A stretch of 64,000 nt of DNA from the NCBI GenBank assembly GCA_949285915.1, contig CASDZW010000001.1:70961-134960 (forward strand), in the 5' to 3' direction. Each line of letters starts with the position of its first letter. Within the stretch, counting starts at the first letter, position 1. Under the pieces are notes generated by a model. That model worked only from the letters and a program-made list of their open reading frames with translations, was not told where the DNA came from and did no database searches. The DNA is from an uncultured Collinsella sp. Lineage in GTDB: Bacteria > Actinomycetota > Coriobacteriia > Coriobacteriales > Coriobacteriaceae. Of this stretch, positions 43,413-53,269 are shown one piece after another. The translations under genes were made by a program, and so were the position numbers.

Positions 43413-44456
43413 TTAAGCATTGCTCTGGACGAAGCCACCGTCGAAGGCATTGGCTTCCAGCACGCGCGCACAGCCGTTTACGACGTTGTCAAGCGCGGTG
43501 GGGCTCACGTTTACGGCCACGCCGGTCTCATCGCGCAGGCGCACATCAAGACCGCGCAGAAGCGCGCCGCCGCCGGTGAGCAGGATGCCGTAGTACATGA
43601 GGTCGGAGGCAAGGTCGGGCGGAGTTGCGTCGAGCGCGTCCTTTACCGCCTTGGTCATCTCGTCAAGCGGCTTCTGCAGAGCGCGGCGGATCTCCTCGCT
43701 CTCGATGCGCACGGTCTTGGGCAGACCGGTGATGACGTCACGGCCGTTGACCTCCACATCGAGCTCGTCTTTCAGCGGAACGGCAGAGCCGACTTTGATC
43801 TTGATGTCCTCAGCCGTACGCTCACCGATAGCGAGGTTGTAGGCATCGCGGACATGGGAGAGGATCGACTGGTCAAACTCGTCGCCGGCGACACGGATGG
43901 AGCGCGAGACGACGATGCCGCCCATAGCGATAACGGCAACCTCGGTGGTGCCGCCTCCGATGTCGATAACCATCGAACCGGTAGGCTCCTCAACAGGCAG
44001 GTCGGCACCGATAGCGGCTGCCATGGGCTCCTCGATGAGGTAGGCCTGGCGGGCGCCGGCAGAGATGGTGGCCTCAAAAACCGCGCGCTTCTCGACCGAC
44101 GTCACGCCGGAGGGAACGCAGACGACCACGCGAGGACGCGGCGTCCAGGGGTAGCGCTTCTCGCTCGCCTTGTCGATGAAGTAGCGAAGCATGGCCTCGG
44201 TAACGTCGAAGTCGGCGATAACGCCATCCTTCAGAGGGCGCACAGCGACGATGTTGCCGGGCGTGCGGCCGAGCATGCGCTTGGCCTCGATACCCACGGC
44301 CAAGATGCGCTCATCGTTCTTATCGATAGCGACAACAGAGGGCTCGCGGATGACAATGCCCTTGCCGCGTACGGAAACAAGGGTGTTTGCCGTGCCGAGG
44401 TCAATGGCAAGGTCACCAGCGTACTGGCCAAATAACATATCCGTCAGAGAAAACAA
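43413..44456 (-). CDS. mreB: Actin-like rod-shape protein MreB
   Basis: 347 residues; forms membrane-bound filaments that direct lateral wall synthesis. Start TTG (44454-44456) has GGGGAG five bases upstream; an ATG six codons later (LFGQYAGDL) is possible. Actin-fold motifs: DLAIDLGTANTLV (phosphate 1) near 14, VVCVPSGVTSVEKRAV near 109, IDIGGGTTEVAVIAMGGIV (phosphate 2) near 165, and ILLTGGGALLRGLD (adenosine) near 295. First gene of mreB-mreC-mreD-mrdA-rodA. Confidence 0.97.
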   Translation of the reverse strand: MFSLTDMLFGQYAGDLAIDLGTANTLVSVRGKGIVIREPSVVAIDKNDERILAVGIEAKRMLGRTPGNIVAVRPLKDGVIADFDVTEAMLRYFIDKASEKRYPWTPRPRVVVCVPSGVTSVEKRAVFEATISAGARQAYLIEEPMAAAIGADLPVEEPTGSMVIDIGGGTTEVAVIAMGGIVVSRSIRVAGDEFDQSILSHVRDAYNLAIGERTAEDIKIKVGSAVPLKDELDVEVNGRDVITGLPKTVRIESEEIRRALQKPLDEMTKAVKDALDATPPDLASDLMYYGILLTGGGALLRGLDVRLRDETGVAVNVSPTALDNVVNGCARVLEANAFDGGFVQSNA

Positions 44457-44530
44457 CGCAGCTCCCCGATCGTTCGAACATCATGAAGCGGAGCTCGAAG
44501 CATGCACGAGCCCCATCGGCTAGTGTAGAG

Positions 44531-44564
44531 CAAAGGCCGCATAACGGCAGAGCGCATGCGGCCT
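44531..44564 (-). terminator. Terminator after the TPR membrane-protein gene
   Basis: On the minus strand a perfect nine-base stem AGGCCGCAT/ATGCGGCCT encloses 13 bases and is followed by TTG. It separates the ppiB-TPR pair from mreB. Confidence 0.6.
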
Positions 44565-44582
44565 CACATCAAAATACCCATA

Positions 44583-45959
44583 CTAGGCTGCAGAACCGTC
44601 AGCCTCAGCAGCCTCATCAGCCGTGGTGTCGGCAGGTGCCTCATCAGCGGTGCCCTCGTCAGAATCATCGGACGTTGACACGGTGTTGGAACCGCTGAAA
44701 TCGATATCGATGGACGCGACCGCCCAGCCGATGTGGTTAGCCGTGCGGACGAAGTCGACGGTATAGGTCTGAGTGCCGCCAAGCGAGAGCTCTACCTCAA
44801 CCTCAGCCTTGGAGGAGGTCATGTTCTGATCCATGGCGGTGATGGTGGGAGTGGCGCCCTCGGGGATGGTAGAGGTGATGAGCGAGCGAGAAGCCTCGTC
44901 AAGACCCGGAGCGAGGTAGGAGCTCGTGTCCTCGCCCTCGGTGACGGCGTTGAAAAGACCCGTCAGCGCATCCTGCTGGGAGGGGAAGCCAAGACCGCGC
45001 GAATAGGCGAAGCCAAGGCCGCCGGCGGCGATGAGGAGAAGCAGCAGAAGGACAATGAAAACCTTGAGGCCGGTGTGGCGCTTCTTGCGACGCACCTTCA
45101 TGGACTCGCGGTCCTGCTGGATGAGCTCGGACTCGCTCATCGTGAAGAAGCCGGTGTCGGAGGGGTCGGGCATGAAGGCACCGGACTTGCCGAGCGGGTC
45201 GAGCGGGTCGACGGGAGCGGACGGGGCCGTACCCGTGGGCGCCATGGCGCGCTGGGCGTTAAGCGCGTCAAGTGCATCCTGAGCGCGGGCAAAATCATCC
45301 TGCTGCTCGCGCGTGAGCTGGTAGATGCCGTCTGCCGTGGCTGCAGTGAAGGCATCGACGGCGTCAGCCGGACGATTCTGCGCGATGAGCGCCTGGCCGA
45401 GACCAGCGTTGATCGCACGGGTGTCATCGCGCGGCGTCGCAAAGTCGAGGGCGGTACGGTAGGTCTCGACGGCGTCGCCGGGACGGCCGAGCTTGATGAA
45501 GCAGGAAGCAAGGTCGGCAAGCGCGCTCGAGGGTGCGGGGTTGGCCGCGTCGATCGCTGCCTGACGGAAGGCGGTACCTGCCTCTACGACGTTATCCTGC
45601 GCAAGGAGAGCGTTACCGAGGCCGAGATAGGCCTTATAGGGCGTGGCGTAGGTGGCGTCCTTCACGGCCTCGCGGAAGCTGTCGGCAGCGCGATCGTACT
45701 CCCCCGCCGCAGCGTACGCCTTGCCGAGATTCGTATGAAGCGCTCCCCGTTTACCATATGCGGCGTCGGAGAGAGCCTGCTCGTACGCAGATGCGGCGTC
45801 ACGCCAAAGCCCGAGCTTCATGAGCGAGTTGCCGCGGAGGTGATCCACCTCGCCCGCAACTTCATTGGCATCCTTGGCGGCGGCGAACATCTGGGCAGCG
45901 GCAGAGAAATCGCCGGCGCGATAGGCGCTGCGAGCCTGCTCGAGATACTGGTTGTTCAT
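44583..45959 (-). CDS. TPR-repeat protein with one membrane helix
   Basis: 458 residues. The start is the ATG at 45957-45959 with GGGGGAG seven bases upstream, one base after the ppiB stop region. Residues ~1-230 are six or more TPR-like helical repeats (YLEQARSAYRAGDFSAAAQMFAAAKDAN; AYEQALSDAAYGKRGALHTNLGKAYAAAGEYDRAADSFREAV in parts). A linker follows, then a membrane helix near 305-325 (VFIVLLLLLLIAAGGLGFAYS in parts). The outside part has a ~100-residue beta domain (TITAMDQNMTSSKAEVEVELSLGGTQTYTVDFVRTA in parts), and it ends with a low-complexity tail (DDSDEGTADEAPADTTADEAAEAD). Topology suggests a scaffold or sensor across the membrane next to the Mre cluster; function unknown. Confidence 0.75.
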   Translation of the reverse strand: MNNQYLEQARSAYRAGDFSAAAQMFAAAKDANEVAGEVDHLRGNSLMKLGLWRDAASAYEQALSDAAYGKRGALHTNLGKAYAAAGEYDRAADSFREAVKDATYATPYKAYLGLGNALLAQDNVVEAGTAFRQAAIDAANPAPSSALADLASCFIKLGRPGDAVETYRTALDFATPRDDTRAINAGLGQALIAQNRPADAVDAFTAATADGIYQLTREQQDDFARAQDALDALNAQRAMAPTGTAPSAPVDPLDPLGKSGAFMPDPSDTGFFTMSESELIQQDRESMKVRRKKRHTGLKVFIVLLLLLLIAAGGLGFAYSRGLGFPSQQDALTGLFNAVTEGEDTSSYLAPGLDEASRSLITSTIPEGATPTITAMDQNMTSSKAEVEVELSLGGTQTYTVDFVRTANHIGWAVASIDIDFSGSNTVSTSDDSDEGTADEAPADTTADEAAEADGSAA

Positions 45960-45963
45960 ACGG

Positions 45964-46518
45964 TTACTCCCCCTTGCTGGAATGTACGATCTCAATATGC
46001 TCGATTACATCGCCGGCGCGAAGCTCGCGCTCGACCTCAATACCCTCTACCGTGGTACCGAAAACGGTGTACCCGGAATCAAGGTTATGCTGCGGACCGA
46101 GGCAGAAATAAAACTGGGAACCGGCGGAATCCGGACGCTGAGAGCGCGCCATGGCGAGCGCGCCGTCAACGTGGCTGTTGCGCGGGTTGGTGCCGAACTC
46201 TGCCTTGATGCAGTACCCGGGTCCACCGGTGCCAGGCATGCCATCGGGACCGGGCTTGCCCGCGGCAACGTCCTCGGGAGTCATATCCCGCGTGTTGGGG
46301 CAGCCGCCCTGGATAACGAAGCCGGGAACATAGCGATGGAACTTCAACCCATCGTAGAAACCGCTCGAAGCGAGCTCGCAGAAATTAGCAACATGAATCG
46401 GCGCGCCCTCGCCGTCAAGGTGGACGCGGATGGTGCCGCGGCTCGTCTCGATGACAGCTTCCTCGTCGCCCTCAAGCTGATAGGCGGGCGTATATAGGTC
46501 TGGAATAAACCCAAACAT
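45964..46518 (-). CDS. ppiB: Cyclophilin-type peptidyl-prolyl cis-trans isomerase
   Basis: 184 residues, no signal peptide, so cytoplasmic. The cyclophilin core is clear: ETSRGTIRVHLDGEGAPIHVANF, GFYDGLKFHRYVPGFVIQGGCP (catalytic Arg in FHR), AMARSQRPDSAGSQFYFCLGP (catalytic Gln region) and LDSGYTVFGTTVEGIEV (usually W or H in this place). It has an insert of about 15 residues after GGCP. It is cotranscribed with the TPR gene four bases downstream. Confidence 0.95.
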   Translation of the reverse strand: MFGFIPDLYTPAYQLEGDEEAVIETSRGTIRVHLDGEGAPIHVANFCELASSGFYDGLKFHRYVPGFVIQGGCPNTRDMTPEDVAAGKPGPDGMPGTGGPGYCIKAEFGTNPRNSHVDGALAMARSQRPDSAGSQFYFCLGPQHNLDSGYTVFGTTVEGIEVERELRAGDVIEHIEIVHSSKGE

Positions 46519-46556
46519 GCAAGGTCCTCCCCGAAAACGATACGTATACGCTCGCT

Positions 46557-46586
46557 ATTCTAGCAATAACCTCGCAATTTCACCAA
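46557..46586 (-). promoter_or_regulatory. Promoter of ppiB
   Basis: On the minus strand TTGGTG (-35), 18-base spacer, TAGAAT (-10) preceded by TGC (extended -10). Predicted leader about 30 bases with GGGGAGG before the ATG. Confidence 0.65.
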
Positions 46587-46616
46587 GTGAGCATGCAAGA
46601 TGCCCAGAGCGCACAC

Positions 46617-47708
46617 CTAATGCTGAGTGGGTTTCCACTGATAGTAGTTTTCCTCAAAAAGGGTGAGGTTCTGGTTTTGACCAGATCCGTCAAGCGCGTC
46701 GCGAAGGGGCTGGGAAATCTCGGACTTGTGGGCGGAAAGGCTTTCGCCATCGGGGTAGCTCAGAGAGATATCCCAGGAATCGCACAGCACGTCGACTCGG
46801 TTGTACATCCAAGTTGCAAGCTGGACCAGGTGATCGAGGTCTTCTGTGTAGGGGGAACCATCTTGAAGATTGATCTCGGAGAGCTCGTCGAGGGTTGCCT
46901 GAACCTGGTCGCGCAGTGCGTAGGCACTCGCCGAGGCCTCGCGGCGACGCTCGAGGTTGGACAGGAGGAAGCCCCCGTTGTAGTCGTCGATAACATCACC
47001 CAGGGGATCTTGGTAGCCGCCGATCTCCTCGTAGATGCGCGTAAGCGTATCGTAGGCCTCGGCATCGGTGAGCAGGGCCTCGTCGGTAAGCTCGACCTCA
47101 TCTTCTTCAGGCGAAGTCTTCTCATCTGCAGCTTCGTCGCTCTCCTGCTCTTGCGTCGCAGCACCCTGGCGCGAGGGGAACATCTCCGCTGCCTGACGTT
47201 CGATCTCGGAATAGACGCCGGGCATGACGCCGAAGGGATCCGCCACCACAAAGAAGGCGCAGGCGCCGATAAGTACAACGACGGCAATCGCTGCGACGAT
47301 CTTGCCCACGGGACGGCGGTGCGCGTGATAGGGGTCCTCATCATGAGAGGAGGCAGCCGGAGCATCGTCGGTGAACTTGAGGACGTTGGTGGCCGATGGG
47401 TCGAGACTTACATCGAGCACCTCCGCTGCAGACGGACGCGTGCGAACGTCCTCGTCGGTCAGCTTGGGGAAGCTCGCGGTCTTGCCAGCAGCAAGATCTG
47501 CAGCGGACGCCTCGGTGGAGAGGATCCCCGGCGCAGGTCGTCCGCACTTGGGGCAGGTGCGATCCTTGGGAGTGAGACGCGCGCCGCAGCCCTCGCAGAA
47601 AATGAAGTCATGTGTGGAGGCGCTCCCCGAAGCACCGATGAGCGCGCTGCAATGCGGGCATACCGTAGATCCGTCGGGAACGGTTGTGTTGCAATGCGGG
47701 CAAATCAC
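46617..47708 (-). CDS. Zinc-ribbon membrane protein of unknown function
   Basis: 363 residues, GTG start with GAGGAG eight bases upstream. Two zinc ribbons open the protein: CPHC...CPHC at about residues 3-20 and CEGC...CPKC at about 38-55. An acidic linker follows, then one membrane helix near 136-158 (IVAAIAVVVLIGACAFFVVADPF in parts). The outside domain (about 160-363) is helical and acidic with many Glu/Asp and ends EENYYQWKPTQH. Zinc-ribbon plus one helix is a common plan of membrane sensors. It follows acnA by 30 bases. Confidence 0.7.
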   Translation of the reverse strand: MICPHCNTTVPDGSTVCPHCSALIGASGSASTHDFIFCEGCGARLTPKDRTCPKCGRPAPGILSTEASAADLAAGKTASFPKLTDEDVRTRPSAAEVLDVSLDPSATNVLKFTDDAPAASSHDEDPYHAHRRPVGKIVAAIAVVVLIGACAFFVVADPFGVMPGVYSEIERQAAEMFPSRQGAATQEQESDEAADEKTSPEEDEVELTDEALLTDAEAYDTLTRIYEEIGGYQDPLGDVIDDYNGGFLLSNLERRREASASAYALRDQVQATLDELSEINLQDGSPYTEDLDHLVQLATWMYNRVDVLCDSWDISLSYPDGESLSAHKSEISQPLRDALDGSGQNQNLTLFEENYYQWKPTQH

Positions 47709-47738
47709 GGAAGCGTCTCCTCACTCGGCCAGCTAGCG

Positions 47739-50411
47739 CTACGCGCGCTCAAGAACCTGATTCAGTACAAATGGCAGGATACCACCGGACGCGAGATAGC
47801 GGGCCTCAGTTGGCGTATCAACGCGGACGATCACCGAAAACGTCGAGGTATCACCGTTTGGACGACGAAGGATGACGCTGGTCTCAACCGGAAGAGCACC
47901 CCATGTGGAGAAGTCGACTGGAGAGATCTCTATGTCCTCGTCACCGGTGATGCCAAGGGACGCGGCCGAATCTCCGTCACGGAACTGCAGCGGGACGATT
48001 CCCATACCGATAAGATTGGAACGATGGATGCGCTCGAAGCTCCCTGCGACGACGGCGCGCACGCCGAGAAGCATCGGGCCCTTTGCGGCCCAGTCGCGCG
48101 AGGAGCCCGATCCATACATCTTGCCGGCAAAGACCACGAGGGGAATCGTATGGTCGCGCGCCGTCTGCGAGGCGTCGAAGATGCGCACCGTCTCGCCGGT
48201 AACCGGGTCTTTTGTCCATCCGCCGCGAAGATCGGGAGCCATCTGGTTCACGAGACGCACGTTAGCGAACGTGCCCCGCATCATGACCTCGTGGTTGCCG
48301 CGTCTGGATCCATAGGAGTTGAACGCGTCTTCGCTCACGCCCCTATCCTTCAAATAGGAAGCCGCAGGGGAATCGGGAGCGATGGAGCCTGCCGGAGAGA
48401 TATGATCGGTGGTCACGAAGTCTCCGAGCACCGCGAGGGCTCGACCGCCTTCAATAGAGAAAACATCCGAGGCGGAGACATCGTCGACAAACGTTGGGCG
48501 ACGGACATAGGTCGAGGTCTCATCCCAGGCGTAAGTCGTTCCCTGGGCAACCGGGAGGGCTTGCCAAGCGGCGCTCCCCGTAAGCTCGCCATGAGAGACC
48601 TTTGCATAGACGTCTGAGAGGTCAACGGCATCAAGTGCCGCCGCAACCTCTTCATCGCTCGGCAAGAGGTCGGAAAGGTACACGGGACCGTGTGAGCCTG
48701 TGCAAAGCGGCTCGCAAGAAGGATCGATGTCGACAGTCCCCGCGAGAGCAAGCGCGATGACGAGCGCAGGGGCGCAAAGATAGTTCTGGCTGACATCTGG
48801 GGAGATGCGACCTTCGAAATTGCGGTTGCCGGAAAGCACGCTCGCGAGCTCACAAGAAGAGGCAATGGGCTTCAGCATGTCCAAAATGGGACCTGAGTTG
48901 CCGATGCAGCTCATGCAACCCCATCCACAAACGGCAAACCCAAGCTCTGCGAGCGGTTCAAGAAGCCCGGCGCGTTCAAGCATCTCGGTGTTGGCGTGCG
49001 AGCCGGGTGCAAGCACGCACTTTACCCAAGCAGGAACCGTGCACCCGAGTTCGCGGGCGCGCTTTGCCGTGAGGCCGGCGGCGATCATCATGGCGGGGTC
49101 GGTCGCCGTAGTACAGCTTGTGACCGCAGCGATAGCGATAGTGCCGTGATGCAGCGCCTCCTTCAGACCTCCCGCATCGATAGTAAAAGGCTCATCCAGA
49201 TCTCTTCCCTGTTTTGCAAGCGCCGCACGGAAGCGTGTACGGAGCTCGCGCACCGGCAAGCGGTCATGGGGGCGCGAGGGTCCCGCCAGGGACGGCTCGA
49301 TGCCGGAGAGGTCGATGTCAATAACTCGGTTGTAGACCACGCCGCTCGCATGGTCAAACATACCCTGCGCGATAAGGTAGGCGCGAGCGAGTGCGACCTC
49401 ATCTTCGCTTCTTCCAAAACGTGCAAGCTCCGCAAGAGTCGCCTCGTCTGCCGGGAAGTAGGTAGCAGTAGCGCCGTATTCGGGCGTCATGTTTGCGATG
49501 GTCGTACGCTGGGTGACGCTGAGCGCCTCAACGCCAGGACCAAAGCACTCTACAAGGCAGCCGACGACGCCCTCTGAGCGCAGTTTCTCGGCAAAGAAGA
49601 GCGCGACGTCCATGCCGCTCACTCCGCTAGCAAGTTCGCCCGTGAGATGAACGCCGACGACCGGGGGCACGCTCATGGTGATGGGCTGCCCCAGAGCCGC
49701 AGCCTCGGCCTCGATACCGCCCACACCCCAACCGAGTACGCCAAGACCGTTGGCGGTGGGCGTATGGGAGTCCGTTCCTACGAGAGTATCAAAATAGGCA
49801 ACGTCTCCATCGGTCCACACCACACGGCAAAACCGCTCAACGTTGAGCTGATGGCAGATGCCGATTCCCGGGGGCACTATCTTGACGTTTTCAAAGCTCG
49901 AGGCTGCCCACTTAAGGAACGAGAATCGCTCGGCATTGCGCTCGGCCTCGATGCGCGCGTTCTCCGCTGCGGCGCAGGCGCATGAGGTGACATCGGCCGT
50001 GACTGAATGGTCAATTACGAGCGTGCAGGGAATGAGCGGATTCACGCTTGCGGGGTCTTTCCCGCGAGCCGCCGCCTCGTCACGCATGGCGGCAAAATCG
50101 GTGAAGACGGGCACGCCGGTGAAGTCTTGGAAAAGCACGCGCGCAGGCATGAACTCGATCTCGGATGCCGTTGAGCCAGAAAGCGCGGCATCCACGATGG
50201 TGGCAGCAGCAGCCCGAGCGGCCTCGTTATCCGTAGACCTTCTCACAACATTTTCAATCAGCACCCTAAGACAGAAGGGGACCTTATCGATACCGTCGAT
50301 GGCGGAGAGGCTGCTTATCCTATACGTCGCGCCGTTTACTTCTAAGGCGCGCTCGAGAGGAAGTTTTTCGGAGTATCCGGAAACATCGTGCTCTACATGC
50401 GAAGGGTTCAT
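47739..50411 (-). CDS. acnA: Aconitate hydratase A
   Basis: 890 residues, the size of AcnA/IRP-type enzymes. It isomerises citrate and isocitrate with a [4Fe-4S] cluster. The three cluster cysteines are visible in VTSCTTATDPAMM (near 435) and CGWGCMSCIGNSGP (near 502-511). The swivel domain has the conserved LGDFVTTDHISPAGSI near 665 and SRRGNHEVMMRGTFANVRLVNQ (in parts) near 702. GSGSSRDWAAKGPMLLGVRAVVAGSFERIHRSNLIGMGIVPLQF (in parts) is near 775-818. It lies 20 bases after the P-type ATPase with GAGGAGG before its ATG. Confidence 0.96.
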   Translation of the reverse strand: MNPSHVEHDVSGYSEKLPLERALEVNGATYRISSLSAIDGIDKVPFCLRVLIENVVRRSTDNEAARAAAATIVDAALSGSTASEIEFMPARVLFQDFTGVPVFTDFAAMRDEAAARGKDPASVNPLIPCTLVIDHSVTADVTSCACAAAENARIEAERNAERFSFLKWAASSFENVKIVPPGIGICHQLNVERFCRVVWTDGDVAYFDTLVGTDSHTPTANGLGVLGWGVGGIEAEAAALGQPITMSVPPVVGVHLTGELASGVSGMDVALFFAEKLRSEGVVGCLVECFGPGVEALSVTQRTTIANMTPEYGATATYFPADEATLAELARFGRSEDEVALARAYLIAQGMFDHASGVVYNRVIDIDLSGIEPSLAGPSRPHDRLPVRELRTRFRAALAKQGRDLDEPFTIDAGGLKEALHHGTIAIAAVTSCTTATDPAMMIAAGLTAKRARELGCTVPAWVKCVLAPGSHANTEMLERAGLLEPLAELGFAVCGWGCMSCIGNSGPILDMLKPIASSCELASVLSGNRNFEGRISPDVSQNYLCAPALVIALALAGTVDIDPSCEPLCTGSHGPVYLSDLLPSDEEVAAALDAVDLSDVYAKVSHGELTGSAAWQALPVAQGTTYAWDETSTYVRRPTFVDDVSASDVFSIEGGRALAVLGDFVTTDHISPAGSIAPDSPAASYLKDRGVSEDAFNSYGSRRGNHEVMMRGTFANVRLVNQMAPDLRGGWTKDPVTGETVRIFDASQTARDHTIPLVVFAGKMYGSGSSRDWAAKGPMLLGVRAVVAGSFERIHRSNLIGMGIVPLQFRDGDSAASLGITGDEDIEISPVDFSTWGALPVETSVILRRPNGDTSTFSVIVRVDTPTEARYLASGGILPFVLNQVLERA

Positions 50412-50431
50412 AGACGCCTCCTCAACAAGGG

Positions 50432-53269
50432 TCAGTCGTGGTCTCTCATCCTACTTGATTTACGAGACGGCATAGACACGCGTATTCCCTGCGCTGATTT
50501 TGTAACAGTGCGCTTTCTCCTTGTTCCGGGAGTTGCGACTTCGCTGGTAGAAGCGCGCTTGTCTGAAGCGCTAGAGGACTTCTCACGGCGATCGGGAACA
50601 CCGGGGGCGGGAGCGTCGTCCGGAATCTCGGAACGGAGGGCGGTATCGGCAGCGCGCATTTCCTCAGCGTGCTTTCTATCTGTAAGGTAGCGGTTGATGC
50701 GATCACGTGAGCGCCAGACGAAACGACGAAGCGACGAGCGCGTGGAGCGAACGCTTCGCCCGCCGGAGCGGCTCATTTTCACTTGCACGCCGCGGCCAAA
50801 ACCGGTCGCTGCAAAGGAATGCCGCGTCTGACTCCTATCCATAACTTTGGCAAGAGAGAAGAAAATGACCGCCGAGACGAGGCTTATCACCAGAAGGGTC
50901 ACCGCGACGCCGAGCGTGAGGCGCGCGATGGAGAAGAAGTCCGAAAAACCGATGATGCCGACGGCGAGCCCGGCAACAATAACACCGAGCAGCACCGCGC
51001 GGAGCGGTGTGAAGGGCCAGGAGATGCGTGCGATGAGGCAGCATCCCACGGCGCTTGTGGTGACGAGACACATCGTGGACAGGGTCGCGCCGTCAAGCTC
51101 TGCAAAGGAGCACACCGCCATATTGAGGCAGGCTGCTACGAGCACCGCGCAGGATGCGGGGAGAGCGCGCTTTACCACGTTGGTGAGGAATACACCCTCG
51201 ACGCGCGCACGGTTGGACTCCAGGCCAAGCACAAAGCCCGGGAAGCCGATGCAGAAGAAGTTGATAAGCGTCATCTGGATGGGCTGGAAGGGATAGGGCG
51301 GAAAGGCGATGCAGATGGCAGCAAGTCCCATAGAGAAGAGGGTCTTGGTCAAGAAGAGCGCCGCCGATCGCTGAAGGTTATTGATGGAGCGCCTGCCCTC
51401 GGCAACGACGGCGGGCATAGCGGCGAAGTCGTTGTCCACGAGGACGATCTCGGCAACGTTGCGCGCGGCATCGGAGCCAGCGGCCATCGCGACTGAGCAA
51501 TCTGCCTCTTTGAGGGCGAGCACGTCATTGACGCCGTCGCCCGTCATGGCGACCGTGTGGCCGCGCCGCTGCAGCGCTTGGACGAGCTCGCGTTTTTGAA
51601 TGGGCGTCACGCGTCCGAAGACGTGGTATCTATCGACCGCGGCGTCCACCTTGGCCGGTGTGTCGAGCGTGGTCGCATCGACATAGGCGCTCGCCCCGGG
51701 GATTCCCACCACCTGGGCTATCGAGGAGACCGTTCGGGGGTCGTCGCCCGAGATAACGTTTAAGGTCACGCCCTGCTCGACGAAGTACCCGATGGTCTCA
51801 GCAGCCGAGGAGCGAATCTCGTCACGAATGGTGACAAGACCGATGGGTGTTACGCGTCCAACCATATCGCCGTCTTCATCAAAGCCGTCAACGACGGCGA
51901 CCACAAGGACACGGCAGGTTGACGCAAGGCGAGAGACTTCAGCGGCAACCTCGGCGTACGCGTCAGGCGGGAGCACGAACTGGGCTGCGCCCATAACAAA
52001 CGATCCGCAACTGAACGCGGCACCGCTCCACTTCTTTGCCGAGGAGAACGGGATTGCTCGCACGAGCTCCGCCTGAGGAACATCGTTCTCAGGACGTGCA
52101 TAGTAATCGAGAAGGGCTTTTGCGGTCTCGTTAGCATCCTCGGCAGATGCACGTGCGATGTTGGCGAGAGCATAGTCCAGAGCGGTGACTCCCTCCGGGA
52201 CCCCGGACAGCGCCTCCCCAAAGGATGCGGCTACGGCTATGGGATAGGTTCCTTCGACCTCCATACGTCCAGAGGTGATGGTGCCCGTCTTATCGAGGCA
52301 AAGTACGTCTACACGCGCCAACGTCTCGATGCAGTAGAGCTGCTGGGCGAGCACCTTGCGGCGCGCGAGCCTCACCGTGGCGATGGCAAGCACCGAAGAG
52401 GTGAGAAGAACGAGTCCCTGCGGAATCATGCCGAGAAGCGCGCCGACCGTTGAGAGGATGGCCGCGCTGACATGGGACCACGAATCGCCGCCAGAGAACA
52501 CCCAATCGATGAATCCAGCCGAGGAATCCGGGGTAAGAGCCGCCCAAGCCTCATAGCCCTCGTGCACGCTCGCGTAGAACAAAGCAAGCCCCAAGGGGAC
52601 CATGATGATGCTCGCAAAGCGCACGATGGCGTTAAGAGCGCGCATGATCTCGGAGTTTACCTTTTTAACGTACTTGGCTTCGTTGTTGATGCGAGCTACG
52701 TAATTGTCAGCACCCACATGAATGACGCGGGCATATACGAGGCCGGAGTCCAAGAAGCTGCCGCTCATAAGGGTCGAACCGGGGTCTTTGCGAATAAGGT
52801 CGCTCTCGCCGGTGAGCAGGCTCTCGTTCACTTGCGCCGTGCCGTCAATCACGACCGCATCAGCCGGAATCTGGTCGCCACGACCGATCTTTACGATGTC
52901 ATCGAGAACGATTTCCTCAAGATCGAGCTCGACCTCTTCCCCATCGCGCATAACACGCGCTTTCTTGGTGGCAAGTAGTGTGAGCTTGTCCACCATGCGC
53001 TTAGAGCGCAGCGCCTGGACGATGCCGATTCCGGTGTTTAAGACGACGATGGCAAGGAAGGTGAGGTTCTTCCATGAGCCCGCCGCGATCACGAGGGCGG
53101 CGAGTACGATATTAATAAGGTTGAACAGCGTGCACAGGTTCTCGATAACGAGCTGGCGAACGCTTTTGGTCTTGAGCTCCATGTTAAGGTTGACCTGACC
53201 GCGTTCAACGCGTTCGGCAACCTCGGCTGCGGTGAGTCCCGTTAAGGGCTCGGTATGGTCTTGGGGCAT
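50432..53269 (-). CDS. P-type cation-transporting ATPase with long basic C-terminal tail
   Basis: 945 residues. Standard P-type parts: actuator domain with SLLTGESDLIRKDPGS near 168, phosphorylation site CLDKTGTITSGRMEVEG near 328, KRELVQALQRRGHTVAMTGDGVNDVLALKEADCSVAMAAGSDAARN (in parts) near 557-600, and about ten membrane helices. The helix-4 region lacks the CPx metal motif. Overall similarity is to the CtpE/YfgQ group; CtpE moves calcium in mycobacteria, so calcium is a guess. The last ~130 residues (after AKVMDRSQTRHS) are a Ser/Arg/Lys-rich, probably disordered tail that most relatives lack. It heads the ATPase-acnA-zinc-ribbon run. Confidence 0.85.
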   Translation of the reverse strand: MPQDHTEPLTGLTAAEVAERVERGQVNLNMELKTKSVRQLVIENLCTLFNLINIVLAALVIAAGSWKNLTFLAIVVLNTGIGIVQALRSKRMVDKLTLLATKKARVMRDGEEVELDLEEIVLDDIVKIGRGDQIPADAVVIDGTAQVNESLLTGESDLIRKDPGSTLMSGSFLDSGLVYARVIHVGADNYVARINNEAKYVKKVNSEIMRALNAIVRFASIIMVPLGLALFYASVHEGYEAWAALTPDSSAGFIDWVFSGGDSWSHVSAAILSTVGALLGMIPQGLVLLTSSVLAIATVRLARRKVLAQQLYCIETLARVDVLCLDKTGTITSGRMEVEGTYPIAVAASFGEALSGVPEGVTALDYALANIARASAEDANETAKALLDYYARPENDVPQAELVRAIPFSSAKKWSGAAFSCGSFVMGAAQFVLPPDAYAEVAAEVSRLASTCRVLVVAVVDGFDEDGDMVGRVTPIGLVTIRDEIRSSAAETIGYFVEQGVTLNVISGDDPRTVSSIAQVVGIPGASAYVDATTLDTPAKVDAAVDRYHVFGRVTPIQKRELVQALQRRGHTVAMTGDGVNDVLALKEADCSVAMAAGSDAARNVAEIVLVDNDFAAMPAVVAEGRRSINNLQRSAALFLTKTLFSMGLAAICIAFPPYPFQPIQMTLINFFCIGFPGFVLGLESNRARVEGVFLTNVVKRALPASCAVLVAACLNMAVCSFAELDGATLSTMCLVTTSAVGCCLIARISWPFTPLRAVLLGVIVAGLAVGIIGFSDFFSIARLTLGVAVTLLVISLVSAVIFFSLAKVMDRSQTRHSFAATGFGRGVQVKMSRSGGRSVRSTRSSLRRFVWRSRDRINRYLTDRKHAEEMRAADTALRSEIPDDAPAPGVPDRREKSSSASDKRASTSEVATPGTRRKRTVTKSAQGIRVSMPSRKSSRMRDHD

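Noticed and set aside
46587..48617. About 676-codon plus-strand open frame opposite acnA and the zinc-ribbon gene
   Set aside because: Antisense shadow of two real genes with valid motifs on the minus strand.
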